In this document: positions 32,026 to 40,484 of the stretch, one piece after another
Numbering within the stretch: the stretch's first letter is position 1
How the letters are laid out: every line of letters begins with the position of its first letter
NCBI GenBank assembly: GCA_025548565.1
Contig: JAJLPB010000016.1
Location: forward strand, 1-64,000
Source: Rugamonas sp. A1-17
GTDB taxonomy: Bacteria > Pseudomonadota > Gammaproteobacteria > Burkholderiales > Burkholderiaceae_D
DNA: 64,000 nucleotides
Direction: 5' to 3'
Program-made: the position numbers and the translations under genes
Notes under the pieces: model-generated
Told to the model about the DNA's origin: nothing
The model's database searches: none
What the model saw: only the letters and a program-made list of their open reading frames with translations

Positions 32026-32110
32026 GTGTTGCTCCCTGGTTGGTGTGTTTTGCCTAGCATAGCGATTAATCAGGACGGATTTGGCCCTATAAATCTGCTA
32101 TCTTTGCGGC

Positions 32111-33073
32111 ATGTACCATCCCACCACCCGCGTGTTGGCAGTCCTGGAGCTGCTGCAAACCCATGGCCGCATGAGCGGCGCCGAGATGGCCCGCCGGCTC
32201 GACGTCGACGGCCGCACCTTGCGCCGCTACATCGTCATGCTGGAACAGATCGGCATCCCGATCATGGCCGAACGCGGACGCTACGGCGGTTACGCACTGA
32301 AGCCGGGCTTTAAATTGCCGCCGATGATGTTCACCGACGACGAGGCGCTGGCATTGTCGCTGGGCTTGCTGGCGGCGCGCGGGCTGGGGCTGGCGGAGGC
32401 GGCGCCGGCGGTCTCCAGCGCGCAGGCCAAGCTGGGCCGCATCATGCCGGACGGCTTGCGCCAGCGGGTGGACGCCATCGATGCGACGGTGCGGCTGGAT
32501 CTGCGGTCCCTTGCCCAGCCGGCTGCCGGGCCACAGGACAACGCGGCGCTGACTGCGTTCAGCCTGGCCGCCAAGTCGCGCCGGCGCGTGCATTTGCGCT
32601 ACCGCTCCGGCGGCGTCGACAGCGAGCGCGACGTTGACACATACGGGCTGGCGTACTACGGCGGGTACTGGTATGCCGTCGGCCATTGCTATCTGCGCGC
32701 CGATATCCGCACCTTCCGACTCGACCGCGTGGTGCAGGTGGCGCCGGCGCCGGGCGGCTTCCAGCTGCCGGCCGGCTTCGATGCGCTGGAACATTTGCGC
32801 CTGTCGGTGGCCGCGCTGCCGCGCAGGTTCGCCGCCACCATCCTGCTGGAGACCGATCTGGCTACCGCACGCCGCGCCTTTATCGACACCATCGGCCTGT
32901 TCGAGCAGACAGCCGACGGGGTGTTGCTGCGCAACCAATCCGACGACCTGGGCTGGCTGGCGCGCCAGTTGGCGGCCGTGCCGTTCGCCTTCAGGGTTAT
33001 GGAGCCCGAGGCGTTGCGCGAGGAGTTGCGCACAGTTGCCGCGCGCTTGTTCCAGGCGGCTGAGCTCCGCTAG
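32111..33073 (+). CDS. HTH and WYL-domain transcriptional regulator (YafY-like)
   Basis: A 320-residue regulator. It has an N-terminal winged HTH_11 (RVLAVLELLQTHGRMSGAEM, RRLDVDGRTLRRYIVML), then a WYL domain (about 138-225; FSLAAKSRRRVHLRYRSGG, YGLAYYGGYWYAVGHC in which YWY replaces WYL, DIRTFRLDRVV) and a C-terminal WCX-like part. WYL proteins often sense nucleic acids or small ligands. It is divergent from the LysE exporter. Target genes otherwise unknown. Confidence 0.88.
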   Translation: MYHPTTRVLAVLELLQTHGRMSGAEMARRLDVDGRTLRRYIVMLEQIGIPIMAERGRYGGYALKPGFKLPPMMFTDDEALALSLGLLAARGLGLAEAAPAVSSAQAKLGRIMPDGLRQRVDAIDATVRLDLRSLAQPAAGPQDNAALTAFSLAAKSRRRVHLRYRSGGVDSERDVDTYGLAYYGGYWYAVGHCYLRADIRTFRLDRVVQVAPAPGGFQLPAGFDALEHLRLSVAALPRRFAATILLETDLATARRAFIDTIGLFEQTADGVLLRNQSDDLGWLARQLAAVPFAFRVMEPEALREELRTVAARLFQAAELR

Positions 33074-33106
33074 AATGCCGCCACGCCAAATTTACCTGAA
33101 GGAACT

Positions 33107-33889
33107 ATGTTTTTGATTCAACGAACTGTCGCTGCGGCAGCGCTCGCTTGCGGCTTGCTGGGGGCGAGCCTGGCCTGGGCAGGCAATTGCCCGGAGCATT
33201 ATGTCGATGGCCGCCTGCCTGAAATCCGCAACGTCAAGATGAACGCCGCCACCACCGAGCTGTGCTTTGGCGTGTTCGGCGTCATGCATTCTGGCGTCAC
33301 CCGCACACCGCTGTGGTCGGCCGAGCACCTGACCGCGGGCAATATCGAGGCGGCCAAGAACCTGTCGCGCGAGAACTCCTTCCACACCGAATCGCGGTTG
33401 CCGGCCAGCGTGCGCGCCGAGCTGTCCGACTACGCCCGCAGCGGCTACGACCGCGGCCACATGGCGCCTAACGGCGACATGCCGGACCGCGAAACCCAGC
33501 ACGAGAGTTTCACGCTGGCGAACATGGTGCCCCAGGATGCGGACAACAACCGCCACGTCTGGGCCGGCATCGAGGGCGCGGTGCGCAAGCTGGCGCAGAA
33601 GGAGGGCGACCTGTACGTGATCACCGGGCCGGCTTTCATCGGCGGCAATCTGCAAAAGGCGGGCAATGTGCTGGTGCCCACTCATTTGTACAAGCTGGTG
33701 TACAGCCCGCGCCAGCGCGCCGGCGCCGCATTCTTTATCGAAAACCGCGCCGACGCGGAATATGAAACACTGAGCGTGGCACAGCTGGAGGCGCGGGTGG
33801 GCATCAATCTGCTGCCCTCGCTGTCGGCCGAGCAAAAGGAGACCATGCTGCGTCTGCCCAAAGTCAAGCCACGTAAATCCCGGAGCTAA
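33107..33889 (+). CDS. Secreted DNA/RNA non-specific endonuclease (NucA-type)
   Basis: A 260-residue secreted nuclease with a signal peptide (cleaved near LAWA, residue 25). The active-site signature YDRGHMAPNGDM places the catalytic histidine at residue 118. The magnesium-site asparagine region ANMVPQDADNNRHVW follows. It should cut both DNA and RNA in the periplasm or outside the cell, for nutrient recovery or processing of foreign DNA. It lies 33 bp after the WYL gene and two bases before a small conserved gene. Confidence 0.93.
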   Translation: MFLIQRTVAAAALACGLLGASLAWAGNCPEHYVDGRLPEIRNVKMNAATTELCFGVFGVMHSGVTRTPLWSAEHLTAGNIEAAKNLSRENSFHTESRLPASVRAELSDYARSGYDRGHMAPNGDMPDRETQHESFTLANMVPQDADNNRHVWAGIEGAVRKLAQKEGDLYVITGPAFIGGNLQKAGNVLVPTHLYKLVYSPRQRAGAAFFIENRADAEYETLSVAQLEARVGINLLPSLSAEQKETMLRLPKVKPRKSRS

Positions 33890-33891
33890 TC

Positions 33892-34140
33892 ATGAGTAAA
33901 TTTGTACCCTACGCCAACGAGTCGGACGTGTTGAACATTGGCCAGCTATCGATAGAAAACCGCCTGGACCGCATCACCCTCAGCGGCGATGTCGACCTGA
34001 CCGCCGACCAGGCCGGCCTGGAAGATGCCCGCGCCCTGCATCAACTGCTGGGCGAGGTGGTGGCGCGGCTCGAGTCGCAGAAGCTGCCGGCCCGGCTGCC
34101 GCCGCCGGCCCATCAAATCGTAACGAATCCGTTTGACTAA
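33892..34140 (+). CDS. Conserved small protein of unknown function
   Basis: An 82-residue soluble protein (NESDVLNIGQLSIENRLDRI, SGDVDLTADQAGLEDARALH). I believe similar short proteins occur widely in betaproteobacteria and pseudomonads without assigned function. It begins two bases after the nuclease stop, so it is probably cotranscribed. No signal peptide, membrane segment or metal motif is visible. A role as a nuclease partner or inhibitor is conceivable from position only. Confidence 0.75.
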   Translation: MSKFVPYANESDVLNIGQLSIENRLDRITLSGDVDLTADQAGLEDARALHQLLGEVVARLESQKLPARLPPPAHQIVTNPFD

Positions 34141-34193
34141 ACCGATGCTGATGTTACTATGATGCAATTATATTTGTTGACGTTGGCCATATC

Positions 34194-35909
34194 ATGACTT
34201 TCTTTGCGACCGGAAATAATTCTATCGATTCGCTGGTATACAGCAGCTGGGCCAGCAGCCCGGGCAAAGGCGTGTCGCTGACTTACAGTTTCATGTCCGT
34301 CGCGCCGGCCGATGGCAGCGCTGACGATGTGAATGGCTTTTTGCCGATGACCTTCTTCCAGAAGCAAGCCGTACGCACGGCGTTGGCGACCTGGTCGGCG
34401 GTGGCCAATATCAAATTCACCGAGGTCTGGTCCGGCGGAAATATCCAGCTGGGCACCAACGATCAAGGGGATCAGAGTAGCGGCTATGCGTATCTCCCGA
34501 ATGGAGGCGATGCGACTTATCTCTTCACAAATAATACGGACGATTTTAATTCGGTCTACACACCGGGCACGTTCGGACCGTCCGTTCTGATTCATGAGCT
34601 GGGCCATACGCTGGGGCTCAAGCATCCGGGCAATTACAACTCCACCGGTGGCAGTATCGATGGCCCATTCTTGCCTGCCTCCACCGACAGTATCGATTAC
34701 ACCCAGATGTCTTACCATACCGGCGCTGGCTTTAGCCTGAACCACGAATATGGCAGCACCCCCATGCTGTACGACATCCAGGCGATGCAATATCTGTACG
34801 GGGCCAATATGAGCTATCACACCGGCAACGATACTTATAGTTTCGTAAAAGGCTCTCCCATGCAATGTATCTGGGATGCGGGCGGTAACGATACCTTGGA
34901 TTTTTCCGGTTGCACTGATGCCACAATGATCAATCTCAACGCCGGAACGTTCAGTGAGACCGCGCCAGGGTATAACAATATTTCGATTGCCTATAACGTG
35001 ACGATCGAGCGTGCGATTGCCGGTAGCGGCGGTTCCGTAATTTTTGGCAACGATGCCGGAGACACGATTTTGGGTGGGAGCGGCAACGACAAAATCCATT
35101 TGGGGGCTGGCAGTGATACCGTGCTTGGCGGTGGGGGGAGCGATACGGTGTTTTTTAACAAGTCGCTGGCGTCCTATACCTTAACTGGTTCCTCGACCTC
35201 GCTTTCGGTGGCCGGCGAAGGAGTTGATAAGCTGACTTCGGTTTCGACGCTGGTGTTTGCCGATCAAACTGTTTCTATCGGCGATTTTTCCAGTGTGCGC
35301 GCCGGCACGGACGGTAACGATGTCATCGTCGCCACCCCGTCCAATGAGCTCATTACTGGCGGCAATGGGATTGATGAGGTGTTGTACACCGGGAGCATCG
35401 CGGATTATGCGGTCAGTGTTAGCGGCAGCGGATATACAGTTTCCTCGTCAGCCGCGGGACGCAGCGATCTGCTGGCCGGGGTGGAGCGTCTGGAATTTCT
35501 CGGCGGCGGAGGGCTGGCGCTGGACACCGCAGGCGAGGCTGGCCAGCTATATCGATTGTATGGCGCAATGTTCAGCCGTGCGCCGGATGACGCGGGAATG
35601 GGTTTCTGGCTGTATCGCATGGATCATGGACAAAGCCTGCTATCGATTGCGAAAGGCTTTATCAATAGCCCCGAGTTCGTGCGCACATATGGCGATGCGC
35701 CCCCCAATTCGGCGTTTGTGACCGCCTTATACGCGAACGTGTTGCACCGAGAGCCGGACACAGCCGGCTTTGCCGTCCAACTGAACGCGCTGAACAACGG
35801 TATGTCACGGGAGCAGTTGTTGGTGAACTTCTCCGAATCGGCGGAAAACATTGACGTAATCAGTCATATTATTCCTGTGGGCGTGCATTACACGCCTTGG
35901 GTGGCTTGA
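34194..35909 (+). CDS. Serralysin-like RTX metalloprotease with C-terminal DUF4214
   Basis: A 571-residue exported protease of the M10 type. The zinc motif HELGHTLGLKH (HExxHxxGxxH) is at residues 134-144 with a Met-turn YTQMSYH near 170. Residues about 280-325 hold a short set of RTX calcium repeats (GGSGNDKIHLGAGSDTV). The C-terminal 110 residues match DUF4214 (LYRLYGAMFSRAPDDAGM, YANVLHREPDTAGFAVQ). It has no N-terminal signal peptide, fitting type I secretion through a C-terminal signal; no transporter genes are adjacent. Its own inhibitor is not seen. The ribosome-binding site is weak. Confidence 0.87.
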   Translation: MTFFATGNNSIDSLVYSSWASSPGKGVSLTYSFMSVAPADGSADDVNGFLPMTFFQKQAVRTALATWSAVANIKFTEVWSGGNIQLGTNDQGDQSSGYAYLPNGGDATYLFTNNTDDFNSVYTPGTFGPSVLIHELGHTLGLKHPGNYNSTGGSIDGPFLPASTDSIDYTQMSYHTGAGFSLNHEYGSTPMLYDIQAMQYLYGANMSYHTGNDTYSFVKGSPMQCIWDAGGNDTLDFSGCTDATMINLNAGTFSETAPGYNNISIAYNVTIERAIAGSGGSVIFGNDAGDTILGGSGNDKIHLGAGSDTVLGGGGSDTVFFNKSLASYTLTGSSTSLSVAGEGVDKLTSVSTLVFADQTVSIGDFSSVRAGTDGNDVIVATPSNELITGGNGIDEVLYTGSIADYAVSVSGSGYTVSSSAAGRSDLLAGVERLEFLGGGGLALDTAGEAGQLYRLYGAMFSRAPDDAGMGFWLYRMDHGQSLLSIAKGFINSPEFVRTYGDAPPNSAFVTALYANVLHREPDTAGFAVQLNALNNGMSREQLLVNFSESAENIDVISHIIPVGVHYTPWVA

Positions 35910-35920
35910 TCCCGCACGGA

Positions 35921-36904
35921 TCACGCTTCCGGCAGGCTGATGCGGTTGCGGCCCATGTGCTTGGCGCGATACAACGCCGAGTCGGCCGTCGCCACCAACT
36001 GGCTCGGGTCGCTGCCCGGCGCCGCCAGCGCTGTGGCCGCGCCTATGCTCACCGTCACCACATGCTGGGTGCTGCCGAGGTTGGGCAGGTGTAGCTGTTC
36101 CACCCGGCAGCGGATGCGCTCGGCCACGATGGCCGCGCCTTTCAGCGACTGGTTGGGCAGGATCACGGCAAACTCCTCGCCGCCGTAGCGCGCCACCAGG
36201 TCGTTGGCGCGCATCTCGCTCGACACCGCGCACGCTATCCTTTGCAGGCATTCGTCGCCGCCCAGGTGGCCGTAGGCGTCGTTGTACTGCTTGAAATTGT
36301 CGACGTCGACCATCAGCAGCGACAGCGGCTGTTCCTGGCGCAGCGCACGCTGCCATTCGGCCAGCAAGGTGTCGTCGAAGCAGCGGCGGTTGGCCAGGCC
36401 GGTCAGGCCGTCGCGGGTGGCCAATTGCTCCAGCGCCACCTGGGCGCGCTTCTCGTCGGTGACGTCGCGCAGGGTTTCGGCCACGGCGACCAGCTTGCCC
36501 TCGGCATCGAAGATGGGGCTGGCGTCGGCCGCCAGGTAGCGGCGCCGGCCCACGCGCGGCATGTCGCACCAGTTTTCGGCGCGCAGGCCGCTGTCGCTGT
36601 CGTTGCGGCGGACATGCTGGTTATACAAGGCCTGGGCATCGGCGTCGCGGCCGTGCATGACCAGGTCGGCCAGGGTCGGGCGCTGCTCGTGGTAAAAACT
36701 CTTCCAGTGGTCGGTGGTGCCCAGCACTTCCCAGGCGTCGACCCCGGTCAACCGCTCGCAGGCGCGGTTCCAGATGATGACCTTGCCGTGGACGTCGATG
36801 ACGAAGGTCGGTACGACCAGCAACTCCATCAGTTTCAGCGCGAAGCCGTGTTGCATGTCGGCGTGCGAGAATTCCATCAGGTGCTGGATTTTTTGAGTGG
36901 ACAT
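35921..36904 (-). CDS. PAS-GGDEF diguanylate cyclase
   Basis: A 327-residue cytoplasmic protein with a PAS domain (about 28-155; LMELLVVPTFVIDVHGKVI, TLRDVTDEKRAQ) and a GGDEF domain (about 160-325) with active loop RYGGEEFAVILP and intact MVDVDNFKQYNDAYGH. It should make cyclic-di-GMP on PAS input. It starts 11 bp after the histidine kinase stop and so is probably in its operon; the kinase may act on an unlinked response regulator while this enzyme gives a parallel output. The start at 36904 is the first ATG of the conserved region. Confidence 0.9.
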   Translation of the reverse strand: MSTQKIQHLMEFSHADMQHGFALKLMELLVVPTFVIDVHGKVIIWNRACERLTGVDAWEVLGTTDHWKSFYHEQRPTLADLVMHGRDADAQALYNQHVRRNDSDSGLRAENWCDMPRVGRRRYLAADASPIFDAEGKLVAVAETLRDVTDEKRAQVALEQLATRDGLTGLANRRCFDDTLLAEWQRALRQEQPLSLLMVDVDNFKQYNDAYGHLGGDECLQRIACAVSSEMRANDLVARYGGEEFAVILPNQSLKGAAIVAERIRCRVEQLHLPNLGSTQHVVTVSIGAATALAAPGSDPSQLVATADSALYRAKHMGRNRISLPEA

Positions 36905-36915
36905 TGGTGGCCCCG

Positions 36916-37749
36916 TTATACGAACGTTGATTGAATCGGGAAAGACATGGTCAGCGCGGTGCCGTGGCCGGGCTGACTGGAGATGTCGAAGCGGCCGCCG
37001 GCTTCGGCCACGCGCTGGGCGATGCCGCGCAGCCCGCAGCCGCGCCGCGCCGGCGGATCGGGCAGGCCGATGCCGTTGTCGCGCACGGTCAGGCTCAGGC
37101 TGCCCGACACGCGGCACAGGCCGATGCAGACTTCGGAAGCTTGCGCGTGCCGGGCGATGTTGCTCAGCGATTCTTGCAGGATGCGGTAGACCGCCGCGTC
37201 CATGCGCTCGTCGGTCGGGATGTTGAACGCCTCGACTTCCGCTTCCAGCCGGCAGGGTATGCCGCTCAGGCGCGAAAACTGTTCGACCTGTTGCTGGACG
37301 GCGCCTTGCAAGCCACTTTCCAGCTGTTCCGGACGTAAATCGCGCACAATGGTGCGCAGGGAGCGCGTGGCCGCTTGCAGGCGCGCCTCCACCTGGGCGA
37401 GAGGCTGGGCCAGCGCCTCGTGCTGCTGCGCCAGCTTGGCGATGTCGAAGGTCATGGCCAGCAGGTGCTGTCCCATGTCGTCGTGCAGGTCGCGGGCGAT
37501 GCGGCGGCGTTCGGCATCGCGCAGCGATTGCTGGCTGGTGTTCAGGCGGCACACTTGCGCGCGGGTGTCGGCCAGCGCCTGGTCGGCCAGTTCGCGGCGG
37601 CCGCGCTCGCGGGCCAGCGCGGCGTCCGTCGCGGCCAGCGCCGCCCGTAGCCGGCGCTGGCGCCACAACATGAAGAGTGCTATGCCGGCGAGCAGTACCG
37701 CGCCGGCGACGATGACATCAATTTCCAATAGCGGTTGACCGTAGCGCAT
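36916..37749 (-). CDS. NarL-type (HisKA_3) sensor histidine kinase
   Basis: A 277-residue kinase with one N-terminal TM (about 10-28), a coiled-coil linker, a HisKA_3 dimerisation domain with the phospho-histidine in RRRIARDLHDDMGQ and a HATPase domain (ILQESLSNIARHAQAS, VRDNGIGLP, GCGLRGIAQRV). The very short extracytoplasmic part suggests sensing at or inside the membrane. No receiver-domain gene is adjacent; the downstream gene is a PAS-GGDEF protein, so its cognate NarL-type regulator must be elsewhere. Confidence 0.9.
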   Translation of the reverse strand: MRYGQPLLEIDVIVAGAVLLAGIALFMLWRQRRLRAALAATDAALARERGRRELADQALADTRAQVCRLNTSQQSLRDAERRRIARDLHDDMGQHLLAMTFDIAKLAQQHEALAQPLAQVEARLQAATRSLRTIVRDLRPEQLESGLQGAVQQQVEQFSRLSGIPCRLEAEVEAFNIPTDERMDAAVYRILQESLSNIARHAQASEVCIGLCRVSGSLSLTVRDNGIGLPDPPARRGCGLRGIAQRVAEAGGRFDISSQPGHGTALTMSFPIQSTFV

Positions 37750-37861
37750 GATTTATCTTCCCCCTGGTAGCGTCCACCGGATCAACATTACGTCGTTGCC
37801 GTGCAGTAGTATTGTGCAATGTCAATTTCCCCCGGCATAGACCGGAAAGTGTGGCGTGGGA

Positions 37862-37867
37862 TATAAT
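37862..37867 (+). promoter_or_regulatory. Probable -10 element of the queE operon
   Basis: A perfect TATAAT lies 26 bp before the GTG of queE. The -35 region is poor (AGACCG at about 17-bp spacing). It implies a short leader, too short for a preQ1 riboswitch plus terminator. Confidence 0.55.
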
Positions 37868-37893
37868 TGAGGGTTGTCCTATCAGGAACCGCC

Positions 37894-38529
37894 GTGACTT
37901 ACAGCATCAAAGAGATTTTTTACACGCTGCAAGGCGAGGGCGCCCATGCCGGGCGTCCCGCCGTGTTCTGCCGCTTTTCCGGTTGCAATTTGTGGACCGG
38001 ACGTGAGAGCGACCGCGCCAGCGCCGTCTGCCAGTTCTGCGATACCGACTTTGTCGGCACCGACGGCGAAGGCGGCGGCAAGTTCAGCACGCCGGAAGCG
38101 CTGGCCGCGACCATCAACGCGTTGTGGCCGGAAAGTTATACCGCCAGCAAATACGTGGTGTTCACCGGCGGCGAACCGCTGCTGCAACTGGACACGGCGC
38201 TGATCGATGCGATGCATGCGGTCGGCTTTACGATCGCGATCGAGACCAACGGCACGCTGCCGGTTCCGGAAGGGGTGGACTGGATTTGCGTCAGCCCGAA
38301 GATGGGTTCCAAGCTGGTGGTGACCAAGGGCAGCGAAATCAAGGTGGTGATCCCGCAGACCGGCCAGGACCTGTCGGCCTACGAGCAACTGGACTTCGAG
38401 AATTTCTTCGTTCAGGCGATGGATGGCCCGCTGGCCGCGTTCAATATCAAGCTGGCGATCGACACCTGCAAGCGCAATCCGAAATGGAAATTGAGCTTGC
38501 AAACCCATAAACTTTTACAGATACCCTAA
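37894..38529 (+). CDS. queE: 7-carboxy-7-deazaguanine synthase QueE
   Basis: QueE is a radical-SAM enzyme that converts 6-carboxytetrahydropterin to 7-carboxy-7-deazaguanine for queuosine synthesis. The 211-residue protein has the C-x14-C-x2-C cluster motif (CNLWTG ... CQFCDTDF) and the FTGGEPLLQ stretch. A GTG start at 37894 is chosen because AGGAA lies six bases upstream and the protein then begins MTYSIKEIFYTLQGEG, as in relatives. It is first in a likely operon with queD (two-base gap), tadA, a hydrolase and ldcA. Confidence 0.93.
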   Translation: MTYSIKEIFYTLQGEGAHAGRPAVFCRFSGCNLWTGRESDRASAVCQFCDTDFVGTDGEGGGKFSTPEALAATINALWPESYTASKYVVFTGGEPLLQLDTALIDAMHAVGFTIAIETNGTLPVPEGVDWICVSPKMGSKLVVTKGSEIKVVIPQTGQDLSAYEQLDFENFFVQAMDGPLAAFNIKLAIDTCKRNPKWKLSLQTHKLLQIP

Positions 38530-38531
38530 TC

Positions 38532-38978
38532 ATGCTGACCATTACCCGCAAGCTGGAATTCGACGCCGGCCACCGCATCCCCGATCACAAGAGCCAGTGC
38601 CGCAACCTGCATGGTCACCGCTACACGCTGGAAATCACGCTGACCGGCAACATCATCACGGCCGAGGGTAATTCCGACAACGGCATGATCATGGACTTTT
38701 CCGATATCAAGGCGCTGGCCAAGGAACACCTGGTCGACGTCTGGGACCATTCCTTCATCGTCTACGAGAAGGATGCCGCGGTGCGCGATTTCCTCGCCAC
38801 GCTGCCGGGCCACAAGACGGTGGTGATCGACCGCATCCCAACCGTGGAAAACCTGGCCCACGTGGCCTTTGAGATTCTGAAGGCGGCCTATAAGGACCGC
38901 TACGGCACCGGCCTGCACCTGCACAAGCTGGTCCTGCACGAAACCCCTAACTGCTGGGCAGAAATCACCGATGCCTGA
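38532..38978 (+). CDS. queD: 6-carboxytetrahydropterin synthase QueD
   Basis: A 148-residue QueD that converts dihydroneopterin triphosphate to 6-carboxytetrahydropterin, the substrate of the adjacent QueE. Zinc and active-site features are FDAGHRIPDH (zinc His), the catalytic Cys in QCRNLHGHRY, with two further zinc histidines in that motif, and the C-terminal LHETPNCWAEI containing the conserved glutamate. It overlaps tadA by eight bases. QueC and QueF are not in this window. Confidence 0.95.
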   Translation: MLTITRKLEFDAGHRIPDHKSQCRNLHGHRYTLEITLTGNIITAEGNSDNGMIMDFSDIKALAKEHLVDVWDHSFIVYEKDAAVRDFLATLPGHKTVVIDRIPTVENLAHVAFEILKAAYKDRYGTGLHLHKLVLHETPNCWAEITDA

Positions 38979-39453
38979 TGACGATTTTATGCGGCAGGCG
39001 CTCGAACAGGCCCAGCACGCGTGGGATCTGGGCGAGGTGCCGGTCGGCGCGGTCGTGGTCAAGGACGGCGTGGTGATCGCGCGCGGGTACAACCAGCCCA
39101 TCGGCCGGCATGACCCGACCGCGCACGCGGAAATCGTCGCGCTGCGGGCGGCGGCCGAGGCGCTGGGCAACTACCGGCTGCCGGGCTGCGAACTGTATGT
39201 GACGTTGGAGCCATGTGTGATGTGCTCGGGCGCGATGATGCATGCGCGCCTGGCCAAGGTGGTGTATGGCGCCACCGACCCCAAGACCGGCGCCTGCGGC
39301 TCGGTGGTGAACCTGTTCGAGCAGGAACAGCTCAATCACCACACGGCCATCGCCGGCGGCGTCATGGCCGACGAGTGCGGCGCGATGCTGAAATCCTTCT
39401 TTGCCGCCCGCCGCGCGGCGGCCGCCGCAGCCAGGCGCGGCACCCCGGAATAG
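38971..39453 (+). CDS. tadA: tRNA-specific adenosine deaminase TadA
   Basis: A 160-residue deaminase that converts A34 to inosine in tRNA-Arg(ACG). Zinc-binding residues are HAEI (His, with catalytic Glu) and PCVMC (two Cys). The C-terminal part LNHHTAIAGGVMADECGAMLKSFFAARR matches TadA. It overlaps queD by eight bases, linking two tRNA-modification functions in one operon. Essential in most bacteria. Confidence 0.95.
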   Translation: MPDDDFMRQALEQAQHAWDLGEVPVGAVVVKDGVVIARGYNQPIGRHDPTAHAEIVALRAAAEALGNYRLPGCELYVTLEPCVMCSGAMMHARLAKVVYGATDPKTGACGSVVNLFEQEQLNHHTAIAGGVMADECGAMLKSFFAARRAAAAAARRGTPE

Positions 39454-39529
39454 CGGCGGTTTTCTCCGGTGCGGTAAAAATGGTATGCTCAAACTACTGT
39501 TATCCGTACCGTCCTGGGGAGAGACCGCC

Positions 39530-40474
39530 TTGGCTACCGCACAAGCAAACGGCATCACGATCGCTTACGAGACCAGCGGCAACCCGCTGGACCCGGCGGT
39601 ATTGCTGATCATGGGCCTGGGCATGCAGTTGATCTCCTGGCCGCAGGACCTGGTCGACGGCCTCGTGGAGCAGGGCTATTATGTGATCCGCTTCGATAAC
39701 CGCGACAGCGGCCTGTCCAGCAAGTTCGACCACCTCAAGCAACCCAATCTGATGCTGGCCTACCTGAAATCGCTGGTGGGCTGGAAGCAGTCGCCCGCCT
39801 ACACGCTCAACGACATGGCCGACGACGCGCTCGGCCTGCTCGATGCGCTGGGCATCGCCGGCGCGCATCTGGTCGGCGCCTCGATGGGCGGGATGATCGC
39901 GCAGATTTTCGCCGCCCGCCACCCCAGGCGCACGCTGAGCCTGACGTCCATCATGTCCAGCAGCGGCCGGCGCGGCCTGCCCGGCCCGACGCCGGCCGCG
40001 CGCAACGCGCTGATGCGCACGCCTGTTTCGCCGCACAACCGGCGCGATGTGGTTGACCGCATGGTGCAGGTGTACCGCATCATCGGCAGTCCCTCGTTCC
40101 CGACGCCGGAGCGTCAGCTGCGCGACAGCATCGAGCGGGCGCTGGACCGCAGCACCTGTCCGGCCGGCATGGCGCGGCAGATGGTGGCCGTGGTGGCGTC
40201 GGGCGACCGCACGCCGTTGCTGCGCAAGATCAGCTGTCCCGCGATGGTGATCCATGGCGCGGCCGATCCGCTGGTGCCGCTGGCTTGCGGCGCCGACACC
40301 GCGGCCTCGATCGCCAACGCCAGGCTGCACGTGATCGAGGGCATGGGGCACGACCTGCCGCCGCAGCTGATCGAGCGCTTGCTTGCCTTGCTTGAGCATC
40401 ACCTGCGCGGTAATATATTGCCGGACCATCCTCCGCTGATGCCGCACCGGGCGGGCAGCGGCACCCATCATTGA
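39530..40474 (+). CDS. Alpha/beta hydrolase
   Basis: A 314-residue alpha/beta-hydrolase-fold protein. The nucleophile elbow reads GASMGG, the oxyanion region LLIMGLGMQL, and HGAADPLVP and EGMGHDLP supply the expected Asp and His. Substrate is unknown; relatives are often annotated as generic hydrolases or haloalkane-dehalogenase-like. A TTG at 39530 is preferred as start because GGGGAGAG precedes it and the protein then begins at the conserved NGITIAYE; an ATG at 39485 without a clear site is the alternative. Followed ten bases later by ldcA. Confidence 0.85.
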   Translation: MATAQANGITIAYETSGNPLDPAVLLIMGLGMQLISWPQDLVDGLVEQGYYVIRFDNRDSGLSSKFDHLKQPNLMLAYLKSLVGWKQSPAYTLNDMADDALGLLDALGIAGAHLVGASMGGMIAQIFAARHPRRTLSLTSIMSSSGRRGLPGPTPAARNALMRTPVSPHNRRDVVDRMVQVYRIIGSPSFPTPERQLRDSIERALDRSTCPAGMARQMVAVVASGDRTPLLRKISCPAMVIHGAADPLVPLACGADTAASIANARLHVIEGMGHDLPPQLIERLLALLEHHLRGNILPDHPPLMPHRAGSGTHH

Positions 40475-40484
40475 CAGGGGCATT

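Noticed and set aside
37750..37893. Possible preQ1 riboswitch before queE.
   Set aside because: The -10 element lies only about 26 bp before the start, leaving no room for an aptamer, and no aptamer-like sequence was seen.
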